A DNA stretch of 46,750 nt from DATNIB01 sp035604685 (GCA_035604685.1 DATNIB010000016.1:1-46750); one strand, 5' to 3'; counted from the stretch's first letter, positions 1-7,543 are shown. Made by a program: numbers and translations. Notes: a model not told the origin generated them from the sequence alone.

Positions 1-1
1 G

Positions 2-322
2 AGGGTTCGTCCCGCCACTCCCCGGCCGAAGCGCCCCAGCCGCCAACGCGAACGGGGGCGGCGGGATGGGGCCAGCCGGGGACAGGACGGCGCACGCCAA
101 TCGACGCCGCGCGACCGAACGCCTTCCAGCAATGGGCGAGACCAGAAACGGGACGAGGAGAAGGACGGCGTTGGCTCGGGCGGCGACGCTCGTCGGCGCA
201 ATCGCAGCCGGAACCGGAACCGCCCCGCGGCCGGCAACCGGTCGGCCGAGGGGGGCGGCTCGGGCCGGGTGGAAGCAGAGGCCGCTGGAGAGATTCGCGC
301 GTCAAAGAAGGAGGAGCCCGAG
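2..322 (+). CDS. Probable C-terminal tail of YidC membrane insertase (partial)
   Basis: This frame is open from the first bases of the window. It encodes a basic, low-complexity tail rich in Arg, Asn, Gly and Ser that turns acidic just before jag. Third codon positions are about 80% G/C by eye, so it looks coding. In Actinomycetota the gene just upstream of jag is yidC, and YidC proteins there often end in such a charged tail, so I infer the 3' end of yidC. There is no in-frame stop before jag: the frame runs directly into the jag frame. It could therefore be a YidC-Jag fusion or a long Jag N-terminus. No membrane segment lies inside the window. Confidence 0.4.
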
Positions 323-796
323 ATGGCCGAAGGGATGACCCTGGAGGAGCAGGCGGCTGTCGCCAAGGAGTTCATGGTGGGCCTGCTCGAGGAGTTCGGG
401 TTCCAAGCTGAAGTGGACATCCGGATCGTCGATGAGGACACCGTTGAGGTGGCGGCCAACGGCGATGAGCTGGGGCTTTTGGTGGGCCCACGCGGCTCCA
501 CGCTGGCCGCGCTGCAGGACGTGACCCGTACCGTCGTCCAGCATCACTTCCCCAGCCGGACGGACCGGATCCTGGTCGACGTGGCGGGGTATCGCCAGCG
601 CCGGATCGCCGCGCTCCAGCGATTCAGCACCGAGATTGCCGAGGAGGCCCTGTCGACGGGCACGGAGCGGGTCTTGGAGCCAATGTCGGCCGCCGACCGC
701 AAGGTGGTCCACGACACGGTGAACGAGATCGAGGGGGTGGTCACCCGCTCCGAGGGGGAAGACCCCTCGCGCTACGTCGTCATCGCGCCGACCTAG
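323..796 (+). CDS. jag: Jag/KhpB family RNA-binding protein (KH + R3H)
   Basis: 158-residue cytoplasmic RNA-binding protein. A KH domain carries the GxxG loop GPRG at about residues 55-58. An R3H-type domain follows at about 125-155 (RKVVHDTV, then SEGEDPSRYVVI). Jag/KhpB homologues bind RNA and affect cell division and envelope synthesis; the gene normally sits between yidC and rsmG, as here. The ATG at 323 is preceded by a strong Shine-Dalgarno (AAGGAGG, 308-314). The reading frame continues open upstream of this ATG to the window edge, so a longer or fused product cannot be excluded. Family assignment is secure; the exact start is the uncertain part. Confidence 0.9.
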   Translation: MAEGMTLEEQAAVAKEFMVGLLEEFGFQAEVDIRIVDEDTVEVAANGDELGLLVGPRGSTLAALQDVTRTVVQHHFPSRTDRILVDVAGYRQRRIAALQRFSTEIAEEALSTGTERVLEPMSAADRKVVHDTVNEIEGVVTRSEGEDPSRYVVIAPT

Positions 797-870
797 GACT
801 GTTCCTGCGGGCCGAAACCGGACAGGGGCCCGAGGACCGGCTCTCCGCACTCCTCGAGGAGGCGCAGGGG

Positions 871-1455
871 TTGGGCCTGCTGGGCCCGGGCCCCGCCGAG
901 GCACACATCCAGCACGCGCGGGGGTTTGCCCGAGCGTTCCGGGAGATCACGGGCAGCGCCTCGGATCCGACTCGAGCCCTCGACCTGGGTGCCGGTGGAG
1001 GGCTGCCCGGCCTGGTCCTCCTCTTCGAGTGGCCTACGACGACGTTCGTCTGGCTCGATTCGTCGGAGCGGAGTACGGAGTTCCTGGCATCGGCCGCGGC
1101 TCGCTTGGGGGAAACGGCGCGTGTGGAGGTGGTCCGGGGCCGGGCGGAGGAGGTCGGCCGCCAGCCGGCGCTTCGACACCAGCTCGACCTGGTCGTGGCG
1201 CGATCGTTCGGACGCCCAGCGGTGACCGCCGAGTGTGCCGCCCCGTTTCTGGCGGCTGGTGGGCACGTGGTGGTGTCGGAGCCCCCGAGAGAGCTCGTCG
1301 ATCGGTGGGACGCAACGGGCCTGGCACTGCTGGGGCTGGAGAAGTCCGGCCACTGGCGAGACGAGGCCGGCTACCAGGTACTACGGCAAGTCTGGGCCTG
1401 CCCGGAGCGGTTCGCTCGCCGGTCCGGGCGTCCGCAGAAGCACCCGTTGTTCTGA
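871..1455 (+). CDS. rsmG: 16S rRNA (guanine-N7)-methyltransferase RsmG (GidB)
   Basis: SAM-dependent methyltransferase that makes m7G527 in 16S rRNA. The class I SAM motif LDLGAGGGLPG lies at about residues 37-47, followed by the VVARSFGRPAV and GGHVVVSEP segments typical of RsmG. It lies between jag and parA, the usual place. The coordinates give the minimum, from a TTG. The conserved N-terminal helix (RLSALLEEAQGLGLLGPG) is encoded in the same frame from about 838, upstream of this TTG. No ATG, GTG or TTG is available between there and well inside jag; CTG codons at 799 or 805 are the likeliest true starts, placing the start right at the end of jag. Confidence 0.9.
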   Translation: MGLLGPGPAEAHIQHARGFARAFREITGSASDPTRALDLGAGGGLPGLVLLFEWPTTTFVWLDSSERSTEFLASAAARLGETARVEVVRGRAEEVGRQPALRHQLDLVVARSFGRPAVTAECAAPFLAAGGHVVVSEPPRELVDRWDATGLALLGLEKSGHWRDEAGYQVLRQVWACPERFARRSGRPQKHPLF

Positions 1456-1458
1456 GGG

Positions 1459-1474
1459 TGTTTCACGTGAAACC
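1459..1474. promoter_or_regulatory. parS: parS centromere site 1
   Basis: TGTTTCACGTGAAACC matches the bacterial parS consensus TGTTTCACGTGAAACA at 15 of 16 positions. It starts four bases after the rsmG stop codon. ParB nucleates here for chromosome segregation. Confidence 0.95.
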
Positions 1475-1506
1475 GCGACCGCGATGGCCCCAACCGATCG
1501 GCCGGC

Positions 1507-1522
1507 GGTTCCACGTGAAACA
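1507..1522. promoter_or_regulatory. parS: parS centromere site 2
   Basis: GGTTCCACGTGAAACA matches the parS consensus at 14 of 16 positions; both mismatches are in the left arm. Its centre is 48 bp from that of site 1, in the same rsmG-parA gap. It may also let ParB repress the parA promoter. Confidence 0.88.
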
Positions 1523-1578
1523 CTCTTCGTACGCAGGAGGCTTGACCTTGGGCCTGCCGGGAGCGAGGATGAGCACTG

Positions 1579-2745
1579 ATGCGATTCCGCAGACGCGAGA
1601 GGGATGACGACGTCGGCGGAGCCGAGGGCGACGAGGAGTACGCCTCCCTGAGTCCGGAGGACCGGGAGGACTCGGAGCCCACCGAGATTTCGCGGTCTCC
1701 GGTCGACCCGGTCGCGAGCGATGGGCCAGACCCGGAGGCGTCGCCGGAGCCCCCTGAGCAGGTACTTGAGGGTTCGCGCGCCGACCTCGGGCCGGACCTC
1801 GATCCCCCCGAACTCGAGCCGGCGGCCGTCGTGGTGGAGGCGCCCACTCCCCCGGCCGCCGAAAAGCCCGTGCGAGCGCGTGCCGGGTCCCCGGACCGCC
1901 AACCGTCGGTGTCCCGGTCGCTGCGGGACCTGCCAGAGAGCAACGGCTCGGTGGGCCGCACCCGTCCCCTGCCCCGCGTGATCGCCATCGCCAACCAGAA
2001 GGGCGGGGTCGGAAAGACGACGACCACCGTCAACCTGGGAGCCGCGCTCTCCGAACTGTCGTACCGGGTGCTCGTCATCGACCTCGACCCCCAGGGCAAC
2101 GCCACCAGTGGTCTCGGGATCGACACCCGGAACTTCGAGTCCTCCATGTACGACGTCGTCATGCGCGACGCCCCCATCGAGGACTGTATCGAGCCCACCA
2201 ACGTCCAGAACCTGTTCCTGACGCCGGCCACCATCGACCTGGCCGGGGTGGAGATCGAGCTGGTGAGCGCCTTCAGCCGGGAGCTCAAGCTGAAGAGGGC
2301 CATCGACTCGGTGGTGGACGACTTCGACTTCGTGCTCATCGACTGCCCGCCGTCCCTCGGCCTCCTGACCGTGAACGGCCTGGCGGCCGCCACCGAGGTG
2401 CTGGTCCCCATCCAGTGCGAGTACTACGCACTCGAGGGTCTGAGCCAGCTCCTCCGCAACGTGGCGCTGGTGGCCAACAACCTGAACGAGGGCCTGGAGG
2501 TCAGCACGATCGTCCTCACCATGTACGACTCGCGGACCCGGCTGGCGGTCGACGTGGCCGAGGAGGTCCGCGAGCACTTCAAGGACCGGGTGTGCAAGAG
2601 CATCATCCCCCGCACGGTCCGGCTCTCCGAGGCGCCGTCCTTCGGGCAGCCGATCACGGTGTTCGACCCGACCTCGCGGGGCGCGGTGGCCTATCGAGAG
2701 TTGGCCAAGGAGGTGAGCAATGGCGCGCCGAAGCGGTCTGGGTAA
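1579..2745 (+). CDS. parA: ParA/Soj chromosome-partitioning ATPase with long acidic N-terminal extension
   Basis: 388-residue ParA-type ATPase that works with ParB-parS to segregate the origin region. The deviant Walker A motif KGGVGKT is at about residues 141-147. Walker A' (DLDPQGNAT) and Walker B (DFVLIDCPPSLG) follow, and the C-terminal half is ordinary ParA. The first ~130 residues are a low-complexity Glu/Asp/Pro/Ser-rich segment with no recognised fold; typical ParA proteins are about 260-290 residues. Two parS sites lie directly upstream. The start at 1579 is the first ATG in this frame after the parS pair; an internal start nearer the ATPase core cannot be excluded. parB overlaps the 3' end by 26 bp. 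Confidence 0.95.
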   Translation: MRFRRRERDDDVGGAEGDEEYASLSPEDREDSEPTEISRSPVDPVASDGPDPEASPEPPEQVLEGSRADLGPDLDPPELEPAAVVVEAPTPPAAEKPVRARAGSPDRQPSVSRSLRDLPESNGSVGRTRPLPRVIAIANQKGGVGKTTTTVNLGAALSELSYRVLVIDLDPQGNATSGLGIDTRNFESSMYDVVMRDAPIEDCIEPTNVQNLFLTPATIDLAGVEIELVSAFSRELKLKRAIDSVVDDFDFVLIDCPPSLGLLTVNGLAAATEVLVPIQCEYYALEGLSQLLRNVALVANNLNEGLEVSTIVLTMYDSRTRLAVDVAEEVREHFKDRVCKSIIPRTVRLSEAPSFGQPITVFDPTSRGAVAYRELAKEVSNGAPKRSG

Positions 2746-3649
2746 GGGCCTCGGAGCCCTCATTCCGAACGAGGCGACCGGTGACGAGGGCTCGGCGCTG
2801 CGGGAGGTCCCGATCGCCAACATCCGCCCGAACGCCCATCAGCCCCGGGCCTACTTCGACGAGGAGGCCATGTCGTCGTTGGCCGCCTCGATCCGCGAGC
2901 TGGGGGTCCTCCAGCCCATCTTGGTGCGCGAGATCGAGGGGGAGCGCGACAGCTACGAGCTCATCGCGGGGGAGCGGCGGTGGCGGGCGGCCCGCCGGGC
3001 GGGCCTCCAGACCATCCCGGTCCTGGCCCAATCGGTCACGAGCGGCGCCGAGAGCCTCCAGCAGGCCCTGGTCGAGAACCTCCACCGGGAGGACCTCAAC
3101 CCCCTGGAGGAGGCCGGCGCCTACCAGGCGCTCATCGACGAGTTCGGTTGCACGCACGAACAGGTGGCCAAGCGGGTCGGCCGCAGCCGGGTGGCCGTGA
3201 CCAACACCCTCCGGCTGCTCCAGCTCCCAGCCGGCGTCCAGCGGGCCCTGGCCGACGCAACGATCACGGCCGGCCATGCCCGCGCCCTGCTCGGGACGCC
3301 GGATCGGGCGCTCCAAGAGGCGCTGGTCGGCCGGATCATCGCCGAGGGCCTCACCGTCCGCGGCGTCGAGGACGCGGTCCGCGAGCTGACCGAGGCGGGG
3401 GACCCTGGCGCGGGGCCGAGTACTACCTCCGGTACTACCAAACGGGCGGGAACCCGGCGCCTGCCCGAGCCGGGCCTCCTGGAGCTGGAGGAGATGCTGG
3501 CCAGTTTCCTCAACACCAGGGTGAAGGTCGACGTGCGGAACCGCCGCGGCCGCCTGATCGTCGACTTCGCCACGCTGGAGGATCTCGAGCGGATCTACCG
3601 GACGATGGTGGGGAGCGCGCTGCCCGAGCCGCAACCGTTGTCGGGCTGA
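2720..3649 (+). CDS. parB: ParB/Spo0J chromosome-partitioning protein (CTPase)
   Basis: 309-residue ParB. The N-terminal SGLGKGLGALIP segment that contacts ParA is followed by the ParB/sulfiredoxin fold with the CTP-binding box GERRWRA at residues 84-90. A helix-turn-helix lies at about 140-170 (EQVAKRVGRSRVAVTNTLRLL), and a C-terminal dimerisation domain ends the protein. It loads at parS and slides as a CTP-bound clamp. The ATG lies inside the parA 3' end and has a near-perfect Shine-Dalgarno, AAGGAGGTGA at 2707-2716, so the pair is translationally coupled. Confidence 0.97.
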   Translation: MARRSGLGKGLGALIPNEATGDEGSALREVPIANIRPNAHQPRAYFDEEAMSSLAASIRELGVLQPILVREIEGERDSYELIAGERRWRAARRAGLQTIPVLAQSVTSGAESLQQALVENLHREDLNPLEEAGAYQALIDEFGCTHEQVAKRVGRSRVAVTNTLRLLQLPAGVQRALADATITAGHARALLGTPDRALQEALVGRIIAEGLTVRGVEDAVRELTEAGDPGAGPSTTSGTTKRAGTRRLPEPGLLELEEMLASFLNTRVKVDVRNRRGRLIVDFATLEDLERIYRTMVGSALPEPQPLSG

Positions 3650-3670
3650 ACATCCCTGGTCCAGGTCGAC

Positions 3671-3690
3671 CCGGCCGGCCGGCCCGGCCC
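3671..3690. repeat. GC-rich palindromic stretch after parB
   Basis: Repeated CCGG/GGCC units 22 bp after the parB stop. They can pair with themselves but have no following T-run. A stem that helps end parB transcription is possible but not shown. Confidence 0.25.
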
Positions 3691-3772
3691 GCCAACCCTC
3701 CGGTCGTCGGTCGCGGCCCGCGCAAGGCACCAGGCCGCGCCCTCCCCTAGACCTTCAACCAGTCATTCAGCT

Positions 3773-3805
3773 TCGTCCACAAGCTGTGCATGACATTGTG
3801 GATTG
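3773..3805. promoter_or_regulatory. Inverted pair of DnaA-box-like sequences
   Basis: TCGTCCACA (3773-3781, +) fits the actinobacterial DnaA-box pattern [TC][TC][GAC]TCCACA. CAATCCACA (3797-3805, -) has one mismatch. Their shared cores TCCACAA and TTGTGGA form a 7-bp inverted repeat with 13 nt between the arms. They sit in an unusually AT-rich patch of the 268-bp gap between the convergent genes parB and cwlM, where no gene promoter is needed. A weak hairpin is the alternative. Confidence 0.4.
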
Positions 3806-3917
3806 TTACCTGGAACGGTTGGTTGAGGGTTTCGACACCCGACCGCCCCGTAGCCTCCCGATCCGTCACCGTTCCGTCACCGACTCGGACGCCCGGAACC
3901 CACCGGACCGCCGACCA

Positions 3918-4883
3918 TCACTCCCAGCGAGCGCCGGCCCAGGACTGGAGTGCGTCCGCCAGGGCGTCCGCCAGCAACGGGCCACGTTCGACCACGACGG
4001 ACGCCGGACCGATCTCCACGATGACCGCGGGCATGCGGGTCTCGCGCAGCAGCGGCACCGACATCCCGTGCACCCCGCCGTCGGGGATCGCCAGGGCCGC
4101 GGGCACGGTCCCCTGCACCAGCTCGGCGAGGCGGCGTCCGCCGGGCGACTCCGTGCGGTAGCCGGCGTAGTAGGCGGTCGAGCAGCCGGCGACGTGCGGT
4201 TCCACCCGCAGGCCGATGTAGACGTGGGCGCCGGCGGCATTGGCCTGGCGCGCCTGGGCGGAACCGTCGGGATGGTGCAGCGCCGTCACCCGCGCGCCCG
4301 CGGGGCCCAGCCGACGGCGCAGCGCGGCGACGGCCGTTGCGAGGCCCCCCGGCTCACCGATCGCGATGTGCCGACCGGCGAGCGTGGGCGGCGCCTGGCG
4401 CAGCGCTTGGCGGGCCCGGACCGTGGAGACCAGCTCGGCCGCCTCCTGGTGCGCCTGCATGCGCAGGAGCTCGCGCACGGTGGCGCTGCCGGCGATGCCG
4501 TCGACCGGGAGGCCGGCGTTGCGTTGGAACTCGGCCACCGCCGCCGCGGTCAGGTCGCCGAAGATCCCGTCCACCCGTCCCGAGTCGAAGCCGAGCGCGC
4601 CGAGGCGACGCTGCACCTCGGCCACGTCGTCCCCGCGCAGCATGGGGGAGCGTCGCCACAGCACCCGGTCGCCGACCGAGAAACCGGCCTCCACCAGGGT
4701 CTGCCAGGTCTGGGGCCCGCAGACGCCGTCGACCCGGAGGCCGCGACGGTGCTGGAACGCCTCGACCGCCGCGCGCGTCGCCGGCCCGTAGGTGCCCGGC
4801 GGGTCCTGTCGCGTCTCCAGCGAGAGTCCGGCGAGGCGCGCCCGGAGGTCGCTGACGGCGGGCCCGCGGTCACCGCCGCCCAG
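3918..4883 (-). CDS. cwlM: CwlM-like degenerate N-acetylmuramoyl-L-alanine amidase with two PG-binding domains
   Basis: About 321 residues. Two peptidoglycan_binding_1-like repeats (about 5-60 and 85-145) precede an amidase_3-like domain (about 175-320). The domain order and position between trxA and parB match mycobacterial cwlM, a cytoplasmic regulator of peptidoglycan precursor synthesis. As in a pseudo-enzyme, the zinc-ligand motifs are gone: the usual DPGHGG is IGEPGG and the SIHAN-type strand reads YIGLRV. Only the late Glu (AVIVEIG) remains. There is no signal peptide. No ATG/GTG/TTG lies before the first repeat; the CTG at 4883 is used here by inference, 35 bp after the trxA stop. A regulatory, non-catalytic role is likely. 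Confidence 0.8.
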   Translation of the reverse strand: MGGGDRGPAVSDLRARLAGLSLETRQDPPGTYGPATRAAVEAFQHRRGLRVDGVCGPQTWQTLVEAGFSVGDRVLWRRSPMLRGDDVAEVQRRLGALGFDSGRVDGIFGDLTAAAVAEFQRNAGLPVDGIAGSATVRELLRMQAHQEAAELVSTVRARQALRQAPPTLAGRHIAIGEPGGLATAVAALRRRLGPAGARVTALHHPDGSAQARQANAAGAHVYIGLRVEPHVAGCSTAYYAGYRTESPGGRRLAELVQGTVPAALAIPDGGVHGMSVPLLRETRMPAVIVEIGPASVVVERGPLLADALADALQSWAGARWE

Positions 4884-4918
4884 GGGAAGGACGCCGTCGA
4901 TGCCGACCGGGTCGATGG

Positions 4919-5245
4919 CTAGAGGTAGGCCGAGATCTCCTGGAGCAGCTGGCCCTTGGGCTTCGCCCCGATCAGGCGCGCCTTGGGTTCGCCGTCCTTG
5001 AACAAGAGGAGCGTCGGGATGCTCATCACGTCGTACCGGCGCGTCACGTCCAGGTTGTCGTCGATATTCAGCTTCACGATCTGGAGCTTGCCGGCCTGCT
5101 CCTCGGCGATCTCCTCGAGGATCGGTGCGATCACCTTGCACGGACCGCACCATTCGGCCCAGAAGTCCACCAGGACCGGCACCTCTGCAGCCTTGACATG
5201 CTCGTCAAACGTAGCGTCGACCAGCTCCACGATCTTTCCTGACAT
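4919..5245 (-). CDS. trxA: Thioredoxin
   Basis: 108-residue thioredoxin with the redox motif WCGPCK (Cys33, Cys36) and the cis-Pro region (MSIPTLLLF). It is a cytoplasmic disulfide reductase recycled by the adjacent trxB product. The ATG at 5245 has a GAGGAGG Shine-Dalgarno at good spacing; an in-frame upstream start would add 11 unconserved residues. trxB lies 110 bp upstream in the same direction. A CCCGATG-TC-CATCGGG hairpin (5267-5282) sits in the leader between them, so trxA may be partly separately controlled. Confidence 0.97.
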   Translation of the reverse strand: MSGKIVELVDATFDEHVKAAEVPVLVDFWAEWCGPCKVIAPILEEIAEEQAGKLQIVKLNIDDNLDVTRRYDVMSIPTLLLFKDGEPKARLIGAKPKGQLLQEISAYL

Positions 5246-5354
5246 GTTCGCCCTCCTCACGAGGGCCCCGATGTCCATCGGGCCCCGCTCTCGCCCGGCA
5301 CCTCCGGGCTCTGTCCCTGTGTGAAACCCCGGCCCCCCCGGCCTTGTTCCCGCT

Positions 5355-6320
5355 CTAGGAGCCGCGGGCCTCCAGCCAACGCTCGGCGTCGATCGCCGCC
5401 ATGCAGCCCGAGCCGGCCGCCGTCACCGCTTGGCGGTAGTAGTGGTCCTGCACGTCGCCGCAGGCGAACACCCCGTCGATGTTCGTGCGCGAGCCGTCGC
5501 GGGTCACGATGTAGCCGTTCTCGTCGAGGTCGAGCTGGCCGGCCACGAGGTCCGTGTTGGGCCGGTGCCCGATCGCCACGAAGAGGCCGGTCGCGCCGAG
5601 CTCGCTGGTCGCGCCCGTCACCGTGTCGACCAGGGAGAGGGCCGAGACCTTGGTGTCACCCAGGACCTCGGTCACCCTCGAGTTCCAGCGGAACTCGATG
5701 GTCGGGTTGGCCATCGCGCGCTCCTGCATGATGCGCGAGGCCCGCAACCGGTCACGGCGGTGGACGACCGTCACCTTGGTGGCGAAGCGGGTGAGGAAGA
5801 GGGCCTCTTCCATGGCCGAGTCCCCGCCGCCGGCCACCGCGATCTCCTGGCCGCGGAAGAAGAAGCCGTCGCAGGTGGCGCAGGTCGACACGCCGTGGGC
5901 GAGCAGCCGGTCCTCGCCGGGGACGCCCAGCATGAGCGACTGCGCGCCGGTGGCGACGATGAGGGCCTCGGCCTCGTAGGTGGGCTCGGGGGCCTCCGGG
6001 TCGCCGACCCACACGGCGAAGGGGGACTCCTTGAGCTCGACCCGGCTGACCTTGGCGGTGACGAGGGTGGCGCCGAACCGCTCGGCCTGGGCCCGCATCG
6101 ACATCATGAGCTCGGGCCCGAGGACGCCGTCTGGGAAGCCGGGGTAGTTCTCCACCTCGGTCGTGAGCATCAGCTGGCCACCGGGTTGGTCGCTGGTCGA
6201 GGAGGGCTCGCCCTCGATCACGACGGGGGCGAGCTGGGCGCGGGCGCTGTAGACGGCGGCCGTCAGCCCGGCCGGACCGGAGCCGGCAATCAGCACCTTG
6301 GCCCGCTGCGGCGAGGTCAC
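5355..6320 (-). CDS. trxB: Thioredoxin-disulfide reductase
   Basis: 321-residue low-molecular-weight flavoprotein that uses NADPH to reduce thioredoxin. The FAD-binding motif GSGPAG is at residues 13-18, the redox-active CATC at 147-150, the NADPH-binding GGGDSAMEEA follows, and the C-terminal FAD motif is GVFACGDV. Full length for the family. The ATG at 6320 comes 7 bp after the small membrane protein gene, and trxA follows, so these probably share a transcript. Confidence 0.97.
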   Translation of the reverse strand: MTSPQRAKVLIAGSGPAGLTAAVYSARAQLAPVVIEGEPSSTSDQPGGQLMLTTEVENYPGFPDGVLGPELMMSMRAQAERFGATLVTAKVSRVELKESPFAVWVGDPEAPEPTYEAEALIVATGAQSLMLGVPGEDRLLAHGVSTCATCDGFFFRGQEIAVAGGGDSAMEEALFLTRFATKVTVVHRRDRLRASRIMQERAMANPTIEFRWNSRVTEVLGDTKVSALSLVDTVTGATSELGATGLFVAIGHRPNTDLVAGQLDLDENGYIVTRDGSRTNIDGVFACGDVQDHYYRQAVTAAGSGCMAAIDAERWLEARGS

Positions 6321-6327
6321 GGCCCGC

Positions 6328-6672
6328 TCAGTGTTCGTCGCCGGTCGGGCGCGCCGCGCGTCGCGACCAGGCGAACAGGCCGGCGGCGCTCAAGACCGCC
6401 CCCACCAGCGCGTCGGAGGCCCAGACCCGCCCGCCGAACGCGTACACGTCGAGCAACCGGACGAAGGCGATCGAGATCGCCAGGAGCGCCACGGTGCCGG
6501 CGGCTCCGATCAGAAGACCGAAGACGACGGCCCGGACGGCGACGACCGCCGGACGGACGACCCGGTCGAAGACGTTGTCCACGGCCAGCTCGACCAGGTC
6601 GGCGGCCTTGGCGGGCCAATCGGCGCCCAGCCGGCCGCCCGGGCTGGCATCGCCGTTGCGCTGGTCGGCCAT
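6328..6672 (-). CDS. Small two-TM membrane protein of unknown function
   Basis: 114 residues, not recognised as a named family. The first ~40 residues are hydrophilic and include an amphipathic stretch. Two hydrophobic segments lie at about 45-72 and 80-100, with a charged C-terminal tail. It sits between degV and trxB, 10 bp after the degV stop and 7 bp before trxB. A TAACCT hexamer lies 7 nt upstream of the ATG and overlaps the degV stop, so it may be leaderless or simply co-transcribed. Function unknown. Confidence 0.7.
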   Translation of the reverse strand: MADQRNGDASPGGRLGADWPAKAADLVELAVDNVFDRVVRPAVVAVRAVVFGLLIGAAGTVALLAISIAFVRLLDVYAFGGRVWASDALVGAVLSAAGLFAWSRRAARPTGDEH

Positions 6673-6679
6673 TCGTTCG

Positions 6680-6685
6680 AGGTTA
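6680..6685 (-). promoter_or_regulatory. Candidate -10 for a leaderless transcript (small membrane protein / trxB)
   Basis: TAACCT on the minus strand, 7 nt before ATG 6672. It fits the TAnnnT-N6-8-start pattern seen elsewhere in the window. This is the weakest case, because the TAA is also the degV stop codon. Confidence 0.35.
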
Positions 6686-7543
6686 GCGCCCGAGCGTGCC
6701 CGAACCGCTCCCGAGCAGGTAGCACACGCCGATGGTCCCGGGGCCCGCGTGCGTGCCGACGACCGGGCCGAGCTCGACCACGTCGATCGGGCGGGCCACC
6801 TCCACCCCCTCTAAGAGCCCGAGGAGGACGCCCACGTCGTCCGCCTCGCCGCTCGCCACGGCCAGGCGCTCGAGCGGGGCGTCCCCCTTGGCCTTCGCGG
6901 CCAGGTACTCGAGCGAGCGCGAGCGCGTCCTTTGCTTGGACTCCTCGTCGACGACGCCGTCCCGCACCTCGATGACGGGCTTGATGGACAGCATGGAACC
7001 GAGCAGGGCCCGGGCCTTGCCGATCCGCCCGCCTCGCTGCAGGTGTTCGAGCGTGCCCAGCGCGCCGAAGACGCGGGTGCGGGTCATCGCCTCCTCGGTG
7101 ACGGCGCGCACCTCGGCCAGGGAGGCGCCGCTGGCCGCGGCCTCGGCCGCGGTCAGCGCCAACAGGCCCTCGCCCATGGTGACCGAGCGGGTGTCGAGGA
7201 CGGCCACCTCGATGGCGCTCGTGGCATCGGCGGCGGTGCGGGCCGACTGGTAGGTGGCCGACAGCGCGGCCGAGATGGTGACGCACAGGATCGCGGTCGC
7301 GCCGTCGGCCGCCGCCCGCTCGTAGGCGGCCTGGAAGGCCCCCGGGGGTGGCGCCGACGTCTCGGGGAGCTCGGCCGCGTCGCGGCAGCGGGCCCAGAAC
7401 TCGGGCGCCGTGAGGTCTCGTCGGTCGAGCAGCTCCTCCTGGCCGAAGCGGACCGTGAGGGGCACCACGTCGATGCGGTTCGACCCGGCCAGCTCCTCGC
7501 TCAGGTCACACGCGCTGTCAGTGACGATGCGGACCCCGGCCAT
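6683..7543 (-). CDS. DegV family fatty-acid-binding protein
   Basis: 286-residue DegV-fold protein. The N-terminal VRIVTDSACDL, the CVTISAALSATYQSA segment around the lipid-head-group pocket, LDTRSVTMGEGL, and the LEHLQRGGRIGKA motif are all characteristic. Family members bind a fatty acid; some present it to fatty-acid kinase (FakA), which is not seen in this window. The ATG at 7543 has a GAGGGGG Shine-Dalgarno. It lies 39 bp after murJ in the same direction and just before the small membrane gene. Confidence 0.92.
   Translation of the reverse strand: MAGVRIVTDSACDLSEELAGSNRIDVVPLTVRFGQEELLDRRDLTAPEFWARCRDAAELPETSAPPPGAFQAAYERAAADGATAILCVTISAALSATYQSARTAADATSAIEVAVLDTRSVTMGEGLLALTAAEAAASGASLAEVRAVTEEAMTRTRVFGALGTLEHLQRGGRIGKARALLGSMLSIKPVIEVRDGVVDEESKQRTRSRSLEYLAAKAKGDAPLERLAVASGEADDVGVLLGLLEGVEVARPIDVVELGPVVGTHAGPGTIGVCYLLGSGSGTLGR

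Noticed and set aside
3918..5153. Longer minus-strand reading of the CwlM gene extending through trxA
   Set aside because: The extra N-terminal 80-90 residues are the trxA sequence in another frame and look random. Only the part after the trxA stop matches the PG-binding repeats.
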